Source of the DNA: Pandoraea sp. PE-S2T-3
GTDB taxonomy: Bacteria; Pseudomonadota; Gammaproteobacteria; Burkholderiales; Burkholderiaceae
Assembly (NCBI RefSeq): GCF_002179965.1
Contig: NZ_NGUQ01000014.1
Coordinates: forward strand, 248,001 to 312,000
Length of the DNA stretch: 64,000 nucleotides
Direction: 5' to 3'
Shown here one piece after another: positions 1-7,792 of the stretch. The position numbers and the translations under genes were made by a program. Every line of letters starts with the position of its first letter. Within the stretch, counting starts at the first letter, position 1. A model generated the notes under the pieces. The model was given only the letters and a program-made list of their open reading frames with translations, was not told where the DNA came from and made no database searches.

Positions 1-127
1 TGGTCGCGCCCGGGTTGCCTGAGCCGTAGCTACGCGGGTCGGCGAGACCCATCGTGCGGCTGACGATCACCGCAAACGGCACCGAGCCGATCAGGTACGC
101 GAGGACGATAAAAACCAGAGTGGCCAT
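1..127 (-). CDS. plsY: Glycerol-3-phosphate acyltransferase PlsY, 5' part only
   Basis: Only the first 42 codons are in the window; the gene continues off the left edge. PlsY is an inner-membrane enzyme that moves an acyl group from acyl-phosphate to glycerol-3-phosphate, the first step of phospholipid synthesis. The visible part has one hydrophobic N-terminal segment ([17 protein letters not shown]) followed by the family signature [10 protein letters not shown], which belongs to the conserved first cytoplasmic loop. The start at 127 gives the usual PlsY N-terminus. It reads in the same direction as ybaK, which lies 125 bp upstream. Confidence 0.9.
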   Translation of the reverse strand, partial: MATLVFIVLAYLIGSVPFAVIVSRTMGLADPRSYGSGNPGAT

Positions 128-252
128 GAACTTCTAGCGTGAGGAAGATTTGTAATGGGCGCCATTCTACTTGAGACGCCCTGCCGCCCCATTCTGGCAA
201 ACACGGGGTTGCGCGAAGTCCCGGCGCGTCGGTGGCCGACGGTGGCTCGCGC

Positions 253-747
253 TCAGTCGTCCGCCAGCGCGCACGACACCGGTTTGGCCGCCAGCGTATT
301 GAGCAGCACCTGCGGAGCAATGCCGATGAGATAACCGCGCCGCCCGCCGTTGATGTAGATCTGCGGCAAGTCGAGCACCGATGCCTCCACGTACACCACC
401 ATCGCGCGCTTCGTGCCGAACGGCGACGTGCCGCCCACCATATAGCCCGAATGCCGCTGCGCCACGTCAGGCTTGCAGGGGTCGACCCGCTTGGCGCCGA
501 TCTGGCGCGCGAGATTCTTCGTCGAGACAGTGCGGTCGCCGTGCATCAGCACGATCAACGGGCGCGCCTTCTCGTCTTCCATGACGAGGGTCTTGATGAC
601 CGCGTGCTCGTCCACGCCCAACTGACGCGCAGACTCACCGGTGCCGCCGTGCTCGACGTACTCGTAGACGTGTTCGGTAAAGGCCACTTTCTTTTGCTTC
701 AGAAACTGCGTGGCCGGCGTTTCCGAGACGTGTTTGGTCTTGCTCAT
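253..747 (-). CDS. ybaK: Cys-tRNA(Pro)/Cys-tRNA(Cys) deacylase YbaK/EbsC
   Basis: The 164-residue protein is full length for the YbaK family, which hydrolyses Cys mischarged on tRNA-Pro in trans as a proofreading factor for prolyl-tRNA synthetase. The single INS-like domain spans nearly all of it. The conserved lysine of the active pocket is K52 (context VIKTLVM), and the glycine-rich GYMVGGTSPFG motif lies in the middle. It has no signal peptide or membrane segment. The gene is divergent from the acyl-CoA ligase. A TACAAT box on its strand at 761-756 ends 8 nt before the ATG, so the message may be nearly leaderless. Confidence 0.95.
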   Translation of the reverse strand: MSKTKHVSETPATQFLKQKKVAFTEHVYEYVEHGGTGESARQLGVDEHAVIKTLVMEDEKARPLIVLMHGDRTVSTKNLARQIGAKRVDPCKPDVAQRHSGYMVGGTSPFGTKRAMVVYVEASVLDLPQIYINGGRRGYLIGIAPQVLLNTLAAKPVSCALADD

Positions 748-812
748 GGGCGCCTATTGTAATGAAACGCCCCTGCTGTGTCGCCGTCATGCGCGGGCAT
801 TACAATGCGGCC
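748..812. promoter_or_regulatory. Divergent promoter region, ybaK / acyl-CoA ligase
   Basis: This 65-bp gap holds two outward-facing boxes with the shared core CATTACAAT: TACAAT on the minus strand at 761-756, and TACAAT on the plus strand at 801-806. Each ends 6-8 nt before its ATG, so transcription would begin at or next to the start codon. I find no convincing -35 hexamer and no Shine-Dalgarno sequence for either gene. Confidence 0.55.
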
Positions 813-2378
813 ATGGCCGCTACCCCCGACACTTCGCAACAGGATGCGCTGGCCGCCCAATGGCTGGCGAACCTGCCGCCGCGCATCGACGCCCTGCCCG
901 CCCGCATTGCGGCGCAAACGCCTGCACGCATTGCCCTCATCGACGACTTCCGCCGGCTGACCTATGGTGAACTGACCCACGCCGTCGCCACGTGTGCCGC
1001 GCATCTGCGCGACCACGGTGTGCGCGGTGGCGATCGCGTGATGATCGTCGGCGAGAACGGCATTGCCTACGTCGTGCTGCTGCTCGCCGTGGCGGCGCTC
1101 GATGCCTGGCCGCTGCTCTGCAACGCGCGGTTGTCGGCTACCGAACTGGCCGTCATTCGCGATCACGCGCGCCCGCGCTGCGCAATCTTCACCATCGACG
1201 CCTCCCCCGACGCGGCCGCGCACGCGCGCAGCCAGGGCGCGGCCATCGTCTGGACCGATCTGGCACTGGGTGCGCTGGCGGCCACCGACGCCGACCCGCA
1301 AAGCGCGGCCGAACCGGTGCAGACCGACCCGGCAGCGCAGTGCGGCGCGCTCATCTACACCACGGGCACGACGGGTACGCCGAAAGGCGTTCGTCTCTCG
1401 CATCGCAATCTGTTGTTTATCGCGGCGATTTCAAGCACGTTGCGGCGCGTTGGCGCCGACGACGTGGCCTACGCCGTGCTGCCCATCTCGCATGTCTACG
1501 GTCTGACGTCCGTGTGTCTGGGCACGTTGTATGCCGGCGGCACCCTGCGGCTGGCGGCGCGCTTTACCCCTGAAGCGGTGCTCGACTCGCTGGCCCACGA
1601 CGGCCTGACGATATTGCAGGGTGTGCCCGCCATGCACGCACGCCTGATGGCTCATGTGGCTAGTCAGGGCACCCCGTTCGTGGCCCCGCGCCTGCGCTTC
1701 GTGTACTCGGGCGGCTCGCCTCTCGATGCCGCACTCAAGGCGCGTGTCGAAGCGTTCTATGGCCTGCCGATTCATAACGGTTACGGGTTGACGGAGAGCA
1801 GCCCGACGGTGTCGCAGACACTGCTCGACGCCCCACGCGACGACTGTGCCGTCGGGCCCGCGATTCCCGGGGTCTCCGTGCGCATCGTCAGCCGGGAAGG
1901 ACACGATTTACCCGACGGCGAAGTCGGCGAACTCTGGGTACGCGGCCCGAACGTCATGCTTGGCTACTACCGCGCACCGGAACTCACGGCCGCCGCCATT
2001 ACCCCGGACGGCTGGCTTCGCACGGGCGATCTGGCACGACGCGAAGCCGACGGCGCGCTCTTTCTGGCGGGACGTGCGAAGGAGCTGATCATCCACTCCG
2101 GTTTCAACGTGTACCCGATCGAAGTGGAACAAGCGCTCGCCAGTCACGCCGATGTCCTGCAAGCGGCCGTGCTGGGACGTGAGGAAGATGGCAACGAGCA
2201 GGTGATCGCGTTCGTGGAAGCGCGCCCGGGACACGTCATCGATGTGGCGGCGCTCGCCGCATGGGCTGCCGAGCGGCTGGCACCGTACAAACGCCCGGCA
2301 GAGATTCGCGTGCTCGATGCCCTGCCCGCCGCGTCGACCGGCAAGGTGCTCAAACACAAGCTCAAGGCGCTGCTGTAG
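813..2378 (+). CDS. Class I adenylate-forming acyl-CoA synthetase (substrate unknown)
   Basis: A 521-residue member of the ANL superfamily, which activates a carboxylic acid with ATP and transfers it to CoA. The phosphate-binding loop YTTGTTGTPKG is near residue 181, the A5 motif GYGLTE near 323, the hinge region GWLRTGDLARR near 398, and the catalytic lysine (STGKVLKHKL) near 508. Length and motifs fit fatty-acid or aromatic-acid CoA ligases, but the acid cannot be named from sequence. I chose ATG 813 over the in-frame ATG 762 because the 17 extra codons contain the TACAAT promoter box. The gene stands alone, with xerD converging 24 bp away. Confidence 0.85.
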   Translation: MAATPDTSQQDALAAQWLANLPPRIDALPARIAAQTPARIALIDDFRRLTYGELTHAVATCAAHLRDHGVRGGDRVMIVGENGIAYVVLLLAVAALDAWPLLCNARLSATELAVIRDHARPRCAIFTIDASPDAAAHARSQGAAIVWTDLALGALAATDADPQSAAEPVQTDPAAQCGALIYTTGTTGTPKGVRLSHRNLLFIAAISSTLRRVGADDVAYAVLPISHVYGLTSVCLGTLYAGGTLRLAARFTPEAVLDSLAHDGLTILQGVPAMHARLMAHVASQGTPFVAPRLRFVYSGGSPLDAALKARVEAFYGLPIHNGYGLTESSPTVSQTLLDAPRDDCAVGPAIPGVSVRIVSREGHDLPDGEVGELWVRGPNVMLGYYRAPELTAAAITPDGWLRTGDLARREADGALFLAGRAKELIIHSGFNVYPIEVEQALASHADVLQAAVLGREEDGNEQVIAFVEARPGHVIDVAALAAWAAERLAPYKRPAEIRVLDALPAASTGKVLKHKLKALL

Positions 2379-2402
2379 GCGGCGCTGGCCAAATGAATTC
2401 GC

Positions 2403-3458
2403 TCAGCCGCGCGGATGATGTTGCGCGTGCAGCGACTTCAATCGTTCGCGCGCCACATGCGTGTAGATCTGCGTGGTGGAGATATCCGCGTGCCCGAGCA
2501 GCAATTGCACCACGCGCAGATCAGCGCCGTGGTTGATCAGATGCGTGGCGAACGCGTGCCGCAGCGTGTGCGGCGAGAGCGGTGCGTGAATATCCGCAAG
2601 CTGGGCGTAGCGCTTGATCAGATACCAGAAGGCCTGCCGCGTCATGCCATCGCCGCGCTGGGTGACGAACAACGTGTCGCAGGCACGGCCCGCGAGCAGC
2701 ACGCCGCGGCTCTCCGCCAGATAACGTGTCAGCCACCCGCTGGCCTCGTCGCCGAACGGCACCAGCCGCTCCTTCGCCCCTTTGCCGAAAATGCGCAGCA
2801 CACCCTCGTTAAGACCCACTTCAATGGTCTTGAGCGCGACCAGCTCCGACACCCGCAAGCCACTCGCGTACATCAGTTCCAACATCGCACGGTCGCGCAA
2901 GCCGAGCGGCTGCGTCAGATCCGGGGCACCCAGCAGCGCTTCGACCTGTGCTTCGGATAATGTCGACGGCAAGCGCTGTGCGCGTTTCGCCGAGGCAATG
3001 CGCAGGCACGGGTCCACATGCACGATGTGCTCGCGCAGCGCCCAGTGATAGAACCGTTTGAACACCGACAACCGGCGATTCACGCTACTGGCCAGACTCT
3101 CGCGACGCCAGGCGAGATACGCCGACAGCGCCGCCTCGTCGACGCCATCGAGCGCCATGTCGTGCTTGGCTGCGAGCCATTCGGCGAACAGCCGCATATC
3201 GCGCCGGTAAGCGTCGAGCGTATTGCGCGAGAGCCCGTCTTCGAGCCAGATCGTGTCGCAGAACTGGTCGATGAGCGTGGCGCTGCGCACATAGGCGGCC
3301 CCCTGCGCGTCGAATTCGAGCGCTTCGTCCGCGTGCATGCCGGCGTCGGCCGTCTCGTCCAGATCGCCGATGACCGCCTGCTCGAACGGCTCGTCGTCAT
3401 CGAAATCCACCGCCGGGTCGACCACAGCCGCTGGTGCCTTTTTAGCGCGCGTCGTCAA
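2403..3458 (-). CDS. xerD: Site-specific tyrosine recombinase XerD, TTG start
   Basis: XerD works with XerC at dif to resolve chromosome dimers at the septum. All six catalytic residues are present: R202, K226, H297, R300, H323 and nucleophile Y332, offset by 53-54 from the E. coli positions. The offset comes from an acidic, low-complexity N-terminal extension (DFDDDEPFEQ and following) ahead of the SAM-like core-binding domain. The start is placed at TTG 3458, which overlaps the queG stop as TTGA and has an AGGAAGGAG Shine-Dalgarno 7 nt upstream. An in-frame ATG at 3488 lies inside queG and lacks that site. The overlap implies translational coupling with queG. Confidence 0.9.
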   Translation of the reverse strand: MTTRAKKAPAAVVDPAVDFDDDEPFEQAVIGDLDETADAGMHADEALEFDAQGAAYVRSATLIDQFCDTIWLEDGLSRNTLDAYRRDMRLFAEWLAAKHDMALDGVDEAALSAYLAWRRESLASSVNRRLSVFKRFYHWALREHIVHVDPCLRIASAKRAQRLPSTLSEAQVEALLGAPDLTQPLGLRDRAMLELMYASGLRVSELVALKTIEVGLNEGVLRIFGKGAKERLVPFGDEASGWLTRYLAESRGVLLAGRACDTLFVTQRGDGMTRQAFWYLIKRYAQLADIHAPLSPHTLRHAFATHLINHGADLRVVQLLLGHADISTTQIYTHVARERLKSLHAQHHPRG

Positions 3459-4702
3459 AGCGTCGCTCCTTCCTGAGCCAGTGCCCATTGCACATGTTCG
3501 CGCACCAGCGCGGAGGGGTGCTCCATGCGCGCCGTGAGCGCGTCGCGCAGCGGCTTGCACGCGCTCTCGTTCGCATTCTCACCCTGCGCCCCCGGTGCAC
3601 TGACCTCACGCAGCGCATTCCCCAGACCGACCGCCAGATTGCGCAGCCATCGCTCGTGGCCGATGCGGCGGATCGGGCTGCCTTGCAGCCGCGCGAGGAA
3701 CTCGTCTTCGGTCCACGCGAACAATTCCACCAACGACGCACGATCGAGACCGTTGCGCGGATCGAAATCGGGCAACGGCGAAGGCTGCGCAAACTTGTTC
3801 CACGGACAGAAAAGCTGACAATCGTCGCAGCCGTAGATGCGATTGCCCATCTTGGCGCGCAACGGTTCGGGAATCGCCCCCTTATGTTCGATCGTCAGAT
3901 ACGACACGCACAGCCGCGCATCCACACGATAGGCCTCGGTGATCGCCCCGGTCGGACACACATCGCGGCATCGCTGGCACTGGCCGCAGTGCTCGCCGCG
4001 CGAGGCGCCCACCTCTGCCTCGACAGGCAACGGCACATCCACGAAAATTTCGCCGAGAAAGAACAACGATCCCGCGTCGCGCGAGAGCAGCAGGGTGTGC
4101 TTGCCGCGCCAGCCGAGACCGGCCTTCTGCGCAAGCTCCACTTCCAGCACCGGTGCCGAATCGGTGAACACGCGATACCCGAACGGCCCGATCGCCTGCG
4201 AAACCCGGTCGGCAAGTTGCTGCAAGCGGTTGCGCATCACCTTGTGATAGTCACGGCCGCGTGCATAGATCGACACCACCGCCTCGCCCGGCATGTGCTG
4301 ACGCGCCGCTTCGTGCGCGCGCCATGTGGCCATGTCGGTGTCTTGGGGAAGATAATTCATGCGCGCGCTGATCACGCGCACCGTGCCGGGCACCAGTTCG
4401 GCGGGGCGGGCCCGCTTCATGCCGTGCGCGGCCATGTAGTCCATATCGCCGTGACAGCCGTCATCGAGCCACTGTTGCAAACCCGGTTCGGCGTGCGAGA
4501 GATCGGTGTCCGTGATGCCGACTTCGCCGAAGCCGAGTTCATGCGCCCACGTGCGAATTTGACCCGCGAGCGTCGACAGTTGCGCTGCACTGAGCGAAAC
4601 AATCGCCGTATTGTCGCGCGAGGGCGACACTTCGGGCCCATCCGGCAGTGCCGATGGCTCGACTTGTGCGGCGGGAGCGGGGAAAATCACGGAAGCTTTC
4701 AT
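3455..4702 (-). CDS. queG: Epoxyqueuosine reductase QueG
   Basis: QueG carries out the last step of queuosine synthesis, reducing epoxyqueuosine in tRNA with cobalamin and two 4Fe-4S clusters. The 415-residue protein has the ferredoxin-like cluster motifs CGQCQRCRDVCP (Cys 239, 242, 245, 249) and CDDCQLFCP (Cys 292, 295, 299), with Cys265 completing the set. The C-terminal part is HEAT-like (repeated WLRNLAVGLGNAL type helices). The start at 4702 was preferred to an ATG at 4807 because the longer form would run across the divergent tsaE start. A TAAAAT box at 4715-4710 ends 7 nt before this ATG. The last bases overlap xerD. Confidence 0.95.
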   Translation of the reverse strand: MKASVIFPAPAAQVEPSALPDGPEVSPSRDNTAIVSLSAAQLSTLAGQIRTWAHELGFGEVGITDTDLSHAEPGLQQWLDDGCHGDMDYMAAHGMKRARPAELVPGTVRVISARMNYLPQDTDMATWRAHEAARQHMPGEAVVSIYARGRDYHKVMRNRLQQLADRVSQAIGPFGYRVFTDSAPVLEVELAQKAGLGWRGKHTLLLSRDAGSLFFLGEIFVDVPLPVEAEVGASRGEHCGQCQRCRDVCPTGAITEAYRVDARLCVSYLTIEHKGAIPEPLRAKMGNRIYGCDDCQLFCPWNKFAQPSPLPDFDPRNGLDRASLVELFAWTEDEFLARLQGSPIRRIGHERWLRNLAVGLGNALREVSAPGAQGENANESACKPLRDALTARMEHPSALVREHVQWALAQEGATL

Positions 4703-4719
4703 CGACTCTATTTTACGCA
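4703..4719. promoter_or_regulatory. 17-bp divergent gap between queG and tsaE
   Basis: The two starts are only 17 bp apart. On the minus strand TAAAAT (4715-4710) ends 7 nt before the queG ATG. On the plus strand the same AT tract gives TATTTT at 4709-4714, ending 5 nt before the tsaE ATG. There is no room for a 5' leader on either side. Confidence 0.45.
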
Positions 4720-5244
4720 ATGCCCGATCACACAGCGTCCGCGCCACTGGGCGAGCGCATTTTTGCGCTTCCCGACGAAGCTGCCACCGAAGCCTTCGCA
4801 GTGGCACTCGCGCACGCCATCGTCTCGCGCATGGCCCACACCGACGCCGCCCATGCGGGCCTGCACGTGCAGCTCTCGGGCGATCTCGGTGCCGGCAAGA
4901 CCACGCTGGTGCGTGCGGTACTGCGCGCGCTGGGCCACCACGGCCGCGTCAAAAGCCCGACGTATGCGCTGTGTGAACCGTACAACATCGACACGCCGCA
5001 GGGTGTATTGCCGGTCTATCATTTCGACCTGTACCGCTTTGCCGATCCGGCCGAATGGCACGACACGGGCTTTCGCGAGCATTTTGCCGGCGACGCCCTG
5101 TGTCTGGTCGAATGGCCCGAGAAGGCCGGCGGTCTGCTGGGCACCCCCGATTTACGCCTTTGGCTGGAACCAGTTGGCGATGGCCGACGTCTCACGACGA
5201 GCGCCTACACGCCGGCCGGTCTGGCTTGCCTGAACTCATGCTGA
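4720..5244 (+). CDS. tsaE: tRNA threonylcarbamoyladenosine synthesis ATPase TsaE
   Basis: TsaE (YjeE) is the ATPase that drives the TsaB-TsaD complex which adds threonylcarbamoyl to A37 of ANN-decoding tRNAs. The 174-residue protein carries a Walker A motif GDLGAGKTT at residues 54-62 and the family stretch HFDLYR downstream. The start at 4720 gives the normal family length; an ATG at 4648 would overlap divergent queG. The stop overlaps the amiC start (ATGCTGA), the common tsaE-amiC pairing of proteobacteria. Confidence 0.93.
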   Translation: MPDHTASAPLGERIFALPDEAATEAFAVALAHAIVSRMAHTDAAHAGLHVQLSGDLGAGKTTLVRAVLRALGHHGRVKSPTYALCEPYNIDTPQGVLPVYHFDLYRFADPAEWHDTGFREHFAGDALCLVEWPEKAGGLLGTPDLRLWLEPVGDGRRLTTSAYTPAGLACLNSC

Positions 5245-6713
5245 TCAAACGCTTCGCCCGTACCGACGACGCCTCCTCGCCCAATGCCGGCCGCCGCCGC
5301 GCATTGCGCGCCGGCGCATCGACGCTGATCCTCGCCCTCACCGGCCCCCGTTTCGCCTTTGCCAACGCCATCGTCGCGGTGCGCGTGTGGCCTGCGAAAG
5401 ACTACACACGTGTGACGCTCGAGACCGACAACCCGGTCAAGTTCCAGCAGCAGTTGATGGAGAGTCCGAACCGCTTCGTCATCGATCTCGATGAAGTGGA
5501 TCTGAGCCCGACGCTGCGCGATCTCGTCGCCAAGATTCAGCCGAACGACCCGCAGATCGCACAAGTGCGCGTGGGGCAGTTCAAGCCCGGCGTGGTGCGC
5601 ATGGTCTTCGACCTGAAGGCCGGCGTGAAGCCGCAGTCGTTCACGCTGCCGCCGGTCGCGGGCTACAAGTACCGCACGGTGTTCGATCTGTATCCGGCGG
5701 TGGAACCCGATCCGCTCATGGAGTTGCTCGCGAAGTCCGGCCGCAAGGCCGAAGCGCTCGCGCAGCAGGGTCCGGCGCCGTCCTCGGGCGGCACGCCGAG
5801 CAGCGAAGAGAGCGAAGCGTTCTTCCAGCAATATGCCCAGCGTGACGCAGGCAATGCGGCCCCGTCACGCCCGCCCACGCCGTCCTCATCAACACGCCCG
5901 CCCCGCCCGGCCCCGGAGAAGACCCCGCCGCTCGCGCAGCGTAACGACGACGATGACGACGGTCTGTCCATCGCACCGCCGCCCTCGCGCGGCCCGAAAA
6001 CGGCCCGGCTGCTCACCATCGCCCTCGATCCCGGCCACGGCGGGGAAGACCCGGGCGCCATCGGCAGCAAGGGCTCGTACGAGAAGCATGTGGTGTTGCA
6101 GATCGCCAAGCGCCTGCGCGACAAGATCGATGCGCAGCCCAACATGCGCGCGATGATGACCCGCGATGCCGACTTCTTCGTGCCGCTCGGCGTGCGCGTG
6201 CAGAAGGCCCGCCGCGTGGATGCCGACCTGTTCATGTCGATTCACGCCGACGCGTTCACCTCACCCGCGGCCAACGGCTCGTCGGTGTTTGCGCTGTCCG
6301 AGCGTGGTGCCACGAGTGCCACGGCGCGCTTGCTCGAAAAGACGCAGAACGCGTCCGACCTGATCGGCGGCGTGAACATCAAGACCAACGACCGCACGGT
6401 GGCGCACGCGTTGCTCGACATGTCGACCACGGCGCAGATTCGCGACAGCAAGGTGTTTGGCGATGCCCTGCTCAAGCAGATTGGCGGCCTGAACCGCTTG
6501 CACAGCGGCCGCGTCGAACAAGCGTCGTTTGCCGTGCTCAAAGCCCCGGACATCCCCTCGGTGCTGGTCGAGACCGCCTTCATCAGCAATCCCGATGAAG
6601 AACAGCGGCTCAACGACCCGGCGTATCAGGAGAAGCTGGCCAACGCGCTGCTCACCGGCATCAAGGCGTATTTCGCGAAGAACCCGCCGCTGGCGAAGAA
6701 CCGCACGGCCTGA
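5238..6713 (+). CDS. amiC: N-acetylmuramoyl-L-alanine amidase, AmiC type
   Basis: A 491-residue periplasmic zinc amidase that cuts the bond between MurNAc and the stem peptide during septum splitting. The N-terminus has a twin-arginine style signal (GRRRALRAG then a hydrophobic run ending FAFA near residue 42), as in E. coli AmiC. An AMIN localisation domain follows (about 45-150), then a Pro/Ser-rich linker with an acidic patch (about 190-250), then the Amidase_3 domain. Zinc ligands are visible in LDPGHGGEDPG (about 265), the Glu of GSYEKH (about 281) and SIHADAF (about 335); the catalytic Glu is in LVETAF (about 444). The ATG at 5238 overlaps tsaE by 7 nt. Confidence 0.93.
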   Translation: MLIKRFARTDDASSPNAGRRRALRAGASTLILALTGPRFAFANAIVAVRVWPAKDYTRVTLETDNPVKFQQQLMESPNRFVIDLDEVDLSPTLRDLVAKIQPNDPQIAQVRVGQFKPGVVRMVFDLKAGVKPQSFTLPPVAGYKYRTVFDLYPAVEPDPLMELLAKSGRKAEALAQQGPAPSSGGTPSSEESEAFFQQYAQRDAGNAAPSRPPTPSSSTRPPRPAPEKTPPLAQRNDDDDDGLSIAPPPSRGPKTARLLTIALDPGHGGEDPGAIGSKGSYEKHVVLQIAKRLRDKIDAQPNMRAMMTRDADFFVPLGVRVQKARRVDADLFMSIHADAFTSPAANGSSVFALSERGATSATARLLEKTQNASDLIGGVNIKTNDRTVAHALLDMSTTAQIRDSKVFGDALLKQIGGLNRLHSGRVEQASFAVLKAPDIPSVLVETAFISNPDEEQRLNDPAYQEKLANALLTGIKAYFAKNPPLAKNRTA

Positions 6714-6754
6714 TATCGACGGTCTCCTGCCTCCGAAGACCGGCATGGCAAACA

Positions 6755-6786
6755 AAAATGGCGCGCCCAATCGGACGCGCCATTTT
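6755..6786. terminator. Bidirectional intrinsic terminator between amiC and dedA
   Basis: A perfect 11-bp stem, AAAATGGCGCG (6755-6765) with CGCGCCATTTT (6776-6786), and a 10-nt loop. The A and T flanks provide a U tract in both directions, which suits the convergent amiC and dedA genes. Confidence 0.88.
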
Positions 6787-6853
6787 CTTGTCTGAAGCTT
6801 CTCTGAACCTTGGCGGGCGAGGACTATCGCCCCGCCACCGCACTATCAGGCGA

Positions 6854-7522
6854 TCACTCGCCTTGGCTTTGCGGCACGCGGCGACGGCCGCGCGTGAACA
6901 TCTTCCACAGTGCGCCGAGTGCGATCGGCACCACGGCCGCGCTGATGCCCACCAGCACGATCACGTTCAGGTATTGCTTGACGATCGGCAGGTTGCCGAA
7001 CACGTAGCCACCGCCCACGAGCAGCACCACCCAGATCGCCGCGCCCAGCACGTTATAGAGCTGGAAGCGTGCCCACGGCATGGCCGACACGCCTGCCACG
7101 AACGGGGCGAACGTGCGCACTACCGGCACGAAACGCGCCATCACGATGGTCTTGCCGCCGTGGTGTTCGTAGAAATCGTGCGTCTTGCGCAGCGCGTCGC
7201 GATCGAGAAAACGCCAGTTCTTCTCGTACACGCGCGGCCCGATCTTCGAGCCGATCCAGTAATTGAGCGTATTGCCGGTAATCGCTGCAATAAAGAGCAG
7301 CACGCCGAGCAACCACGGGTCCATGGCACCCGTCGCGGCAAACGCGCCGCCGATGAACAACAGGGAATCGCCCGGCAGGAACGGGAACAGCACCAGCCCG
7401 GTCTCGACAAACACGATCAGGAACAGGAACAGATAGACCCAGTTTCCGTACTGATCGATAAACACACCCAAATGCTTATCGATGTGGAGCACCATCTCCA
7501 ACAACTGCACCAAAGTATCCAA
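6854..7522 (-). CDS. DedA family inner-membrane protein
   Basis: A 222-residue polytopic protein of the DedA/SNARE-associated (VTT) family. These proteins help membrane homeostasis and are linked to undecaprenyl-phosphate or lipid flipping. The characteristic block FVETGLVLFPFLPGDSLLF is near residue 45. The second family signature follows at RFVPVVRTFAPFVAG (about 130-145), including the arginines important in DedA homologues. Several hydrophobic segments run to the C-terminus, which ends in a basic tail. The gene is monocistronic and converges with amiC. Confidence 0.88.
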   Translation of the reverse strand: MDTLVQLLEMVLHIDKHLGVFIDQYGNWVYLFLFLIVFVETGLVLFPFLPGDSLLFIGGAFAATGAMDPWLLGVLLFIAAITGNTLNYWIGSKIGPRVYEKNWRFLDRDALRKTHDFYEHHGGKTIVMARFVPVVRTFAPFVAGVSAMPWARFQLYNVLGAAIWVVLLVGGGYVFGNLPIVKQYLNVIVLVGISAAVVPIALGALWKMFTRGRRRVPQSQGE

Positions 7523-7698
7523 GACGATTCCTCAAGATAAAGGACGCCGGCCCGTCCCCACGGGCATACGACGAATCGCATCATACCAGCGCATTCATCG
7601 GGCGTCGTTAAGTGCCGGGGGCGGGAAAAATCGCCCGTTCACCGGCTGTCGGTTCCCTTCAGCCACACCGGGCCCTGCCCCGACCTTCCTATGACTGC

Positions 7699-7725
7699 AC
7701 TATATAGGGCTTTTATTAGCGTCAA
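7699..7725 (-). promoter_or_regulatory. Candidate sigma-70 promoter for dedA
   Basis: On the minus strand TTGACG (7725-7720) and TATAGT (7704-7699) each match 5 of 6 consensus bases, but the spacer is 15 bp, shorter than the preferred 17. The start of dedA is about 170 bp downstream. The rest of the 7523-7779 gap holds nothing I can assign. Confidence 0.35.
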
Positions 7726-7779
7726 GTTAGGTATTGCAGGCTGAAACACAGACCGATCTATGTCTTTGAGGGCAACCTT

Positions 7780-7785
7780 TATAAT
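7780..7785 (+). promoter_or_regulatory. Perfect -10 box (TATAAT) directly before mutL
   Basis: TATAAT at 7780-7785 ends 7 nt before ATG 7793, so a transcript from it would start at the first base of mutL. I found no matching -35 hexamer at 16-18 bp and no Shine-Dalgarno sequence. An in-frame ATG at 7760 precedes the box and is therefore unlikely to be the start. Confidence 0.6.
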
Positions 7786-7792
7786 GGTTCCC

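Noticed and set aside
2403-3458. Tyrosine recombinase taken as an integrase of a mobile element
   Set aside because: All features fit XerD, the neighbours are core genes, and there are no attachment-site repeats.
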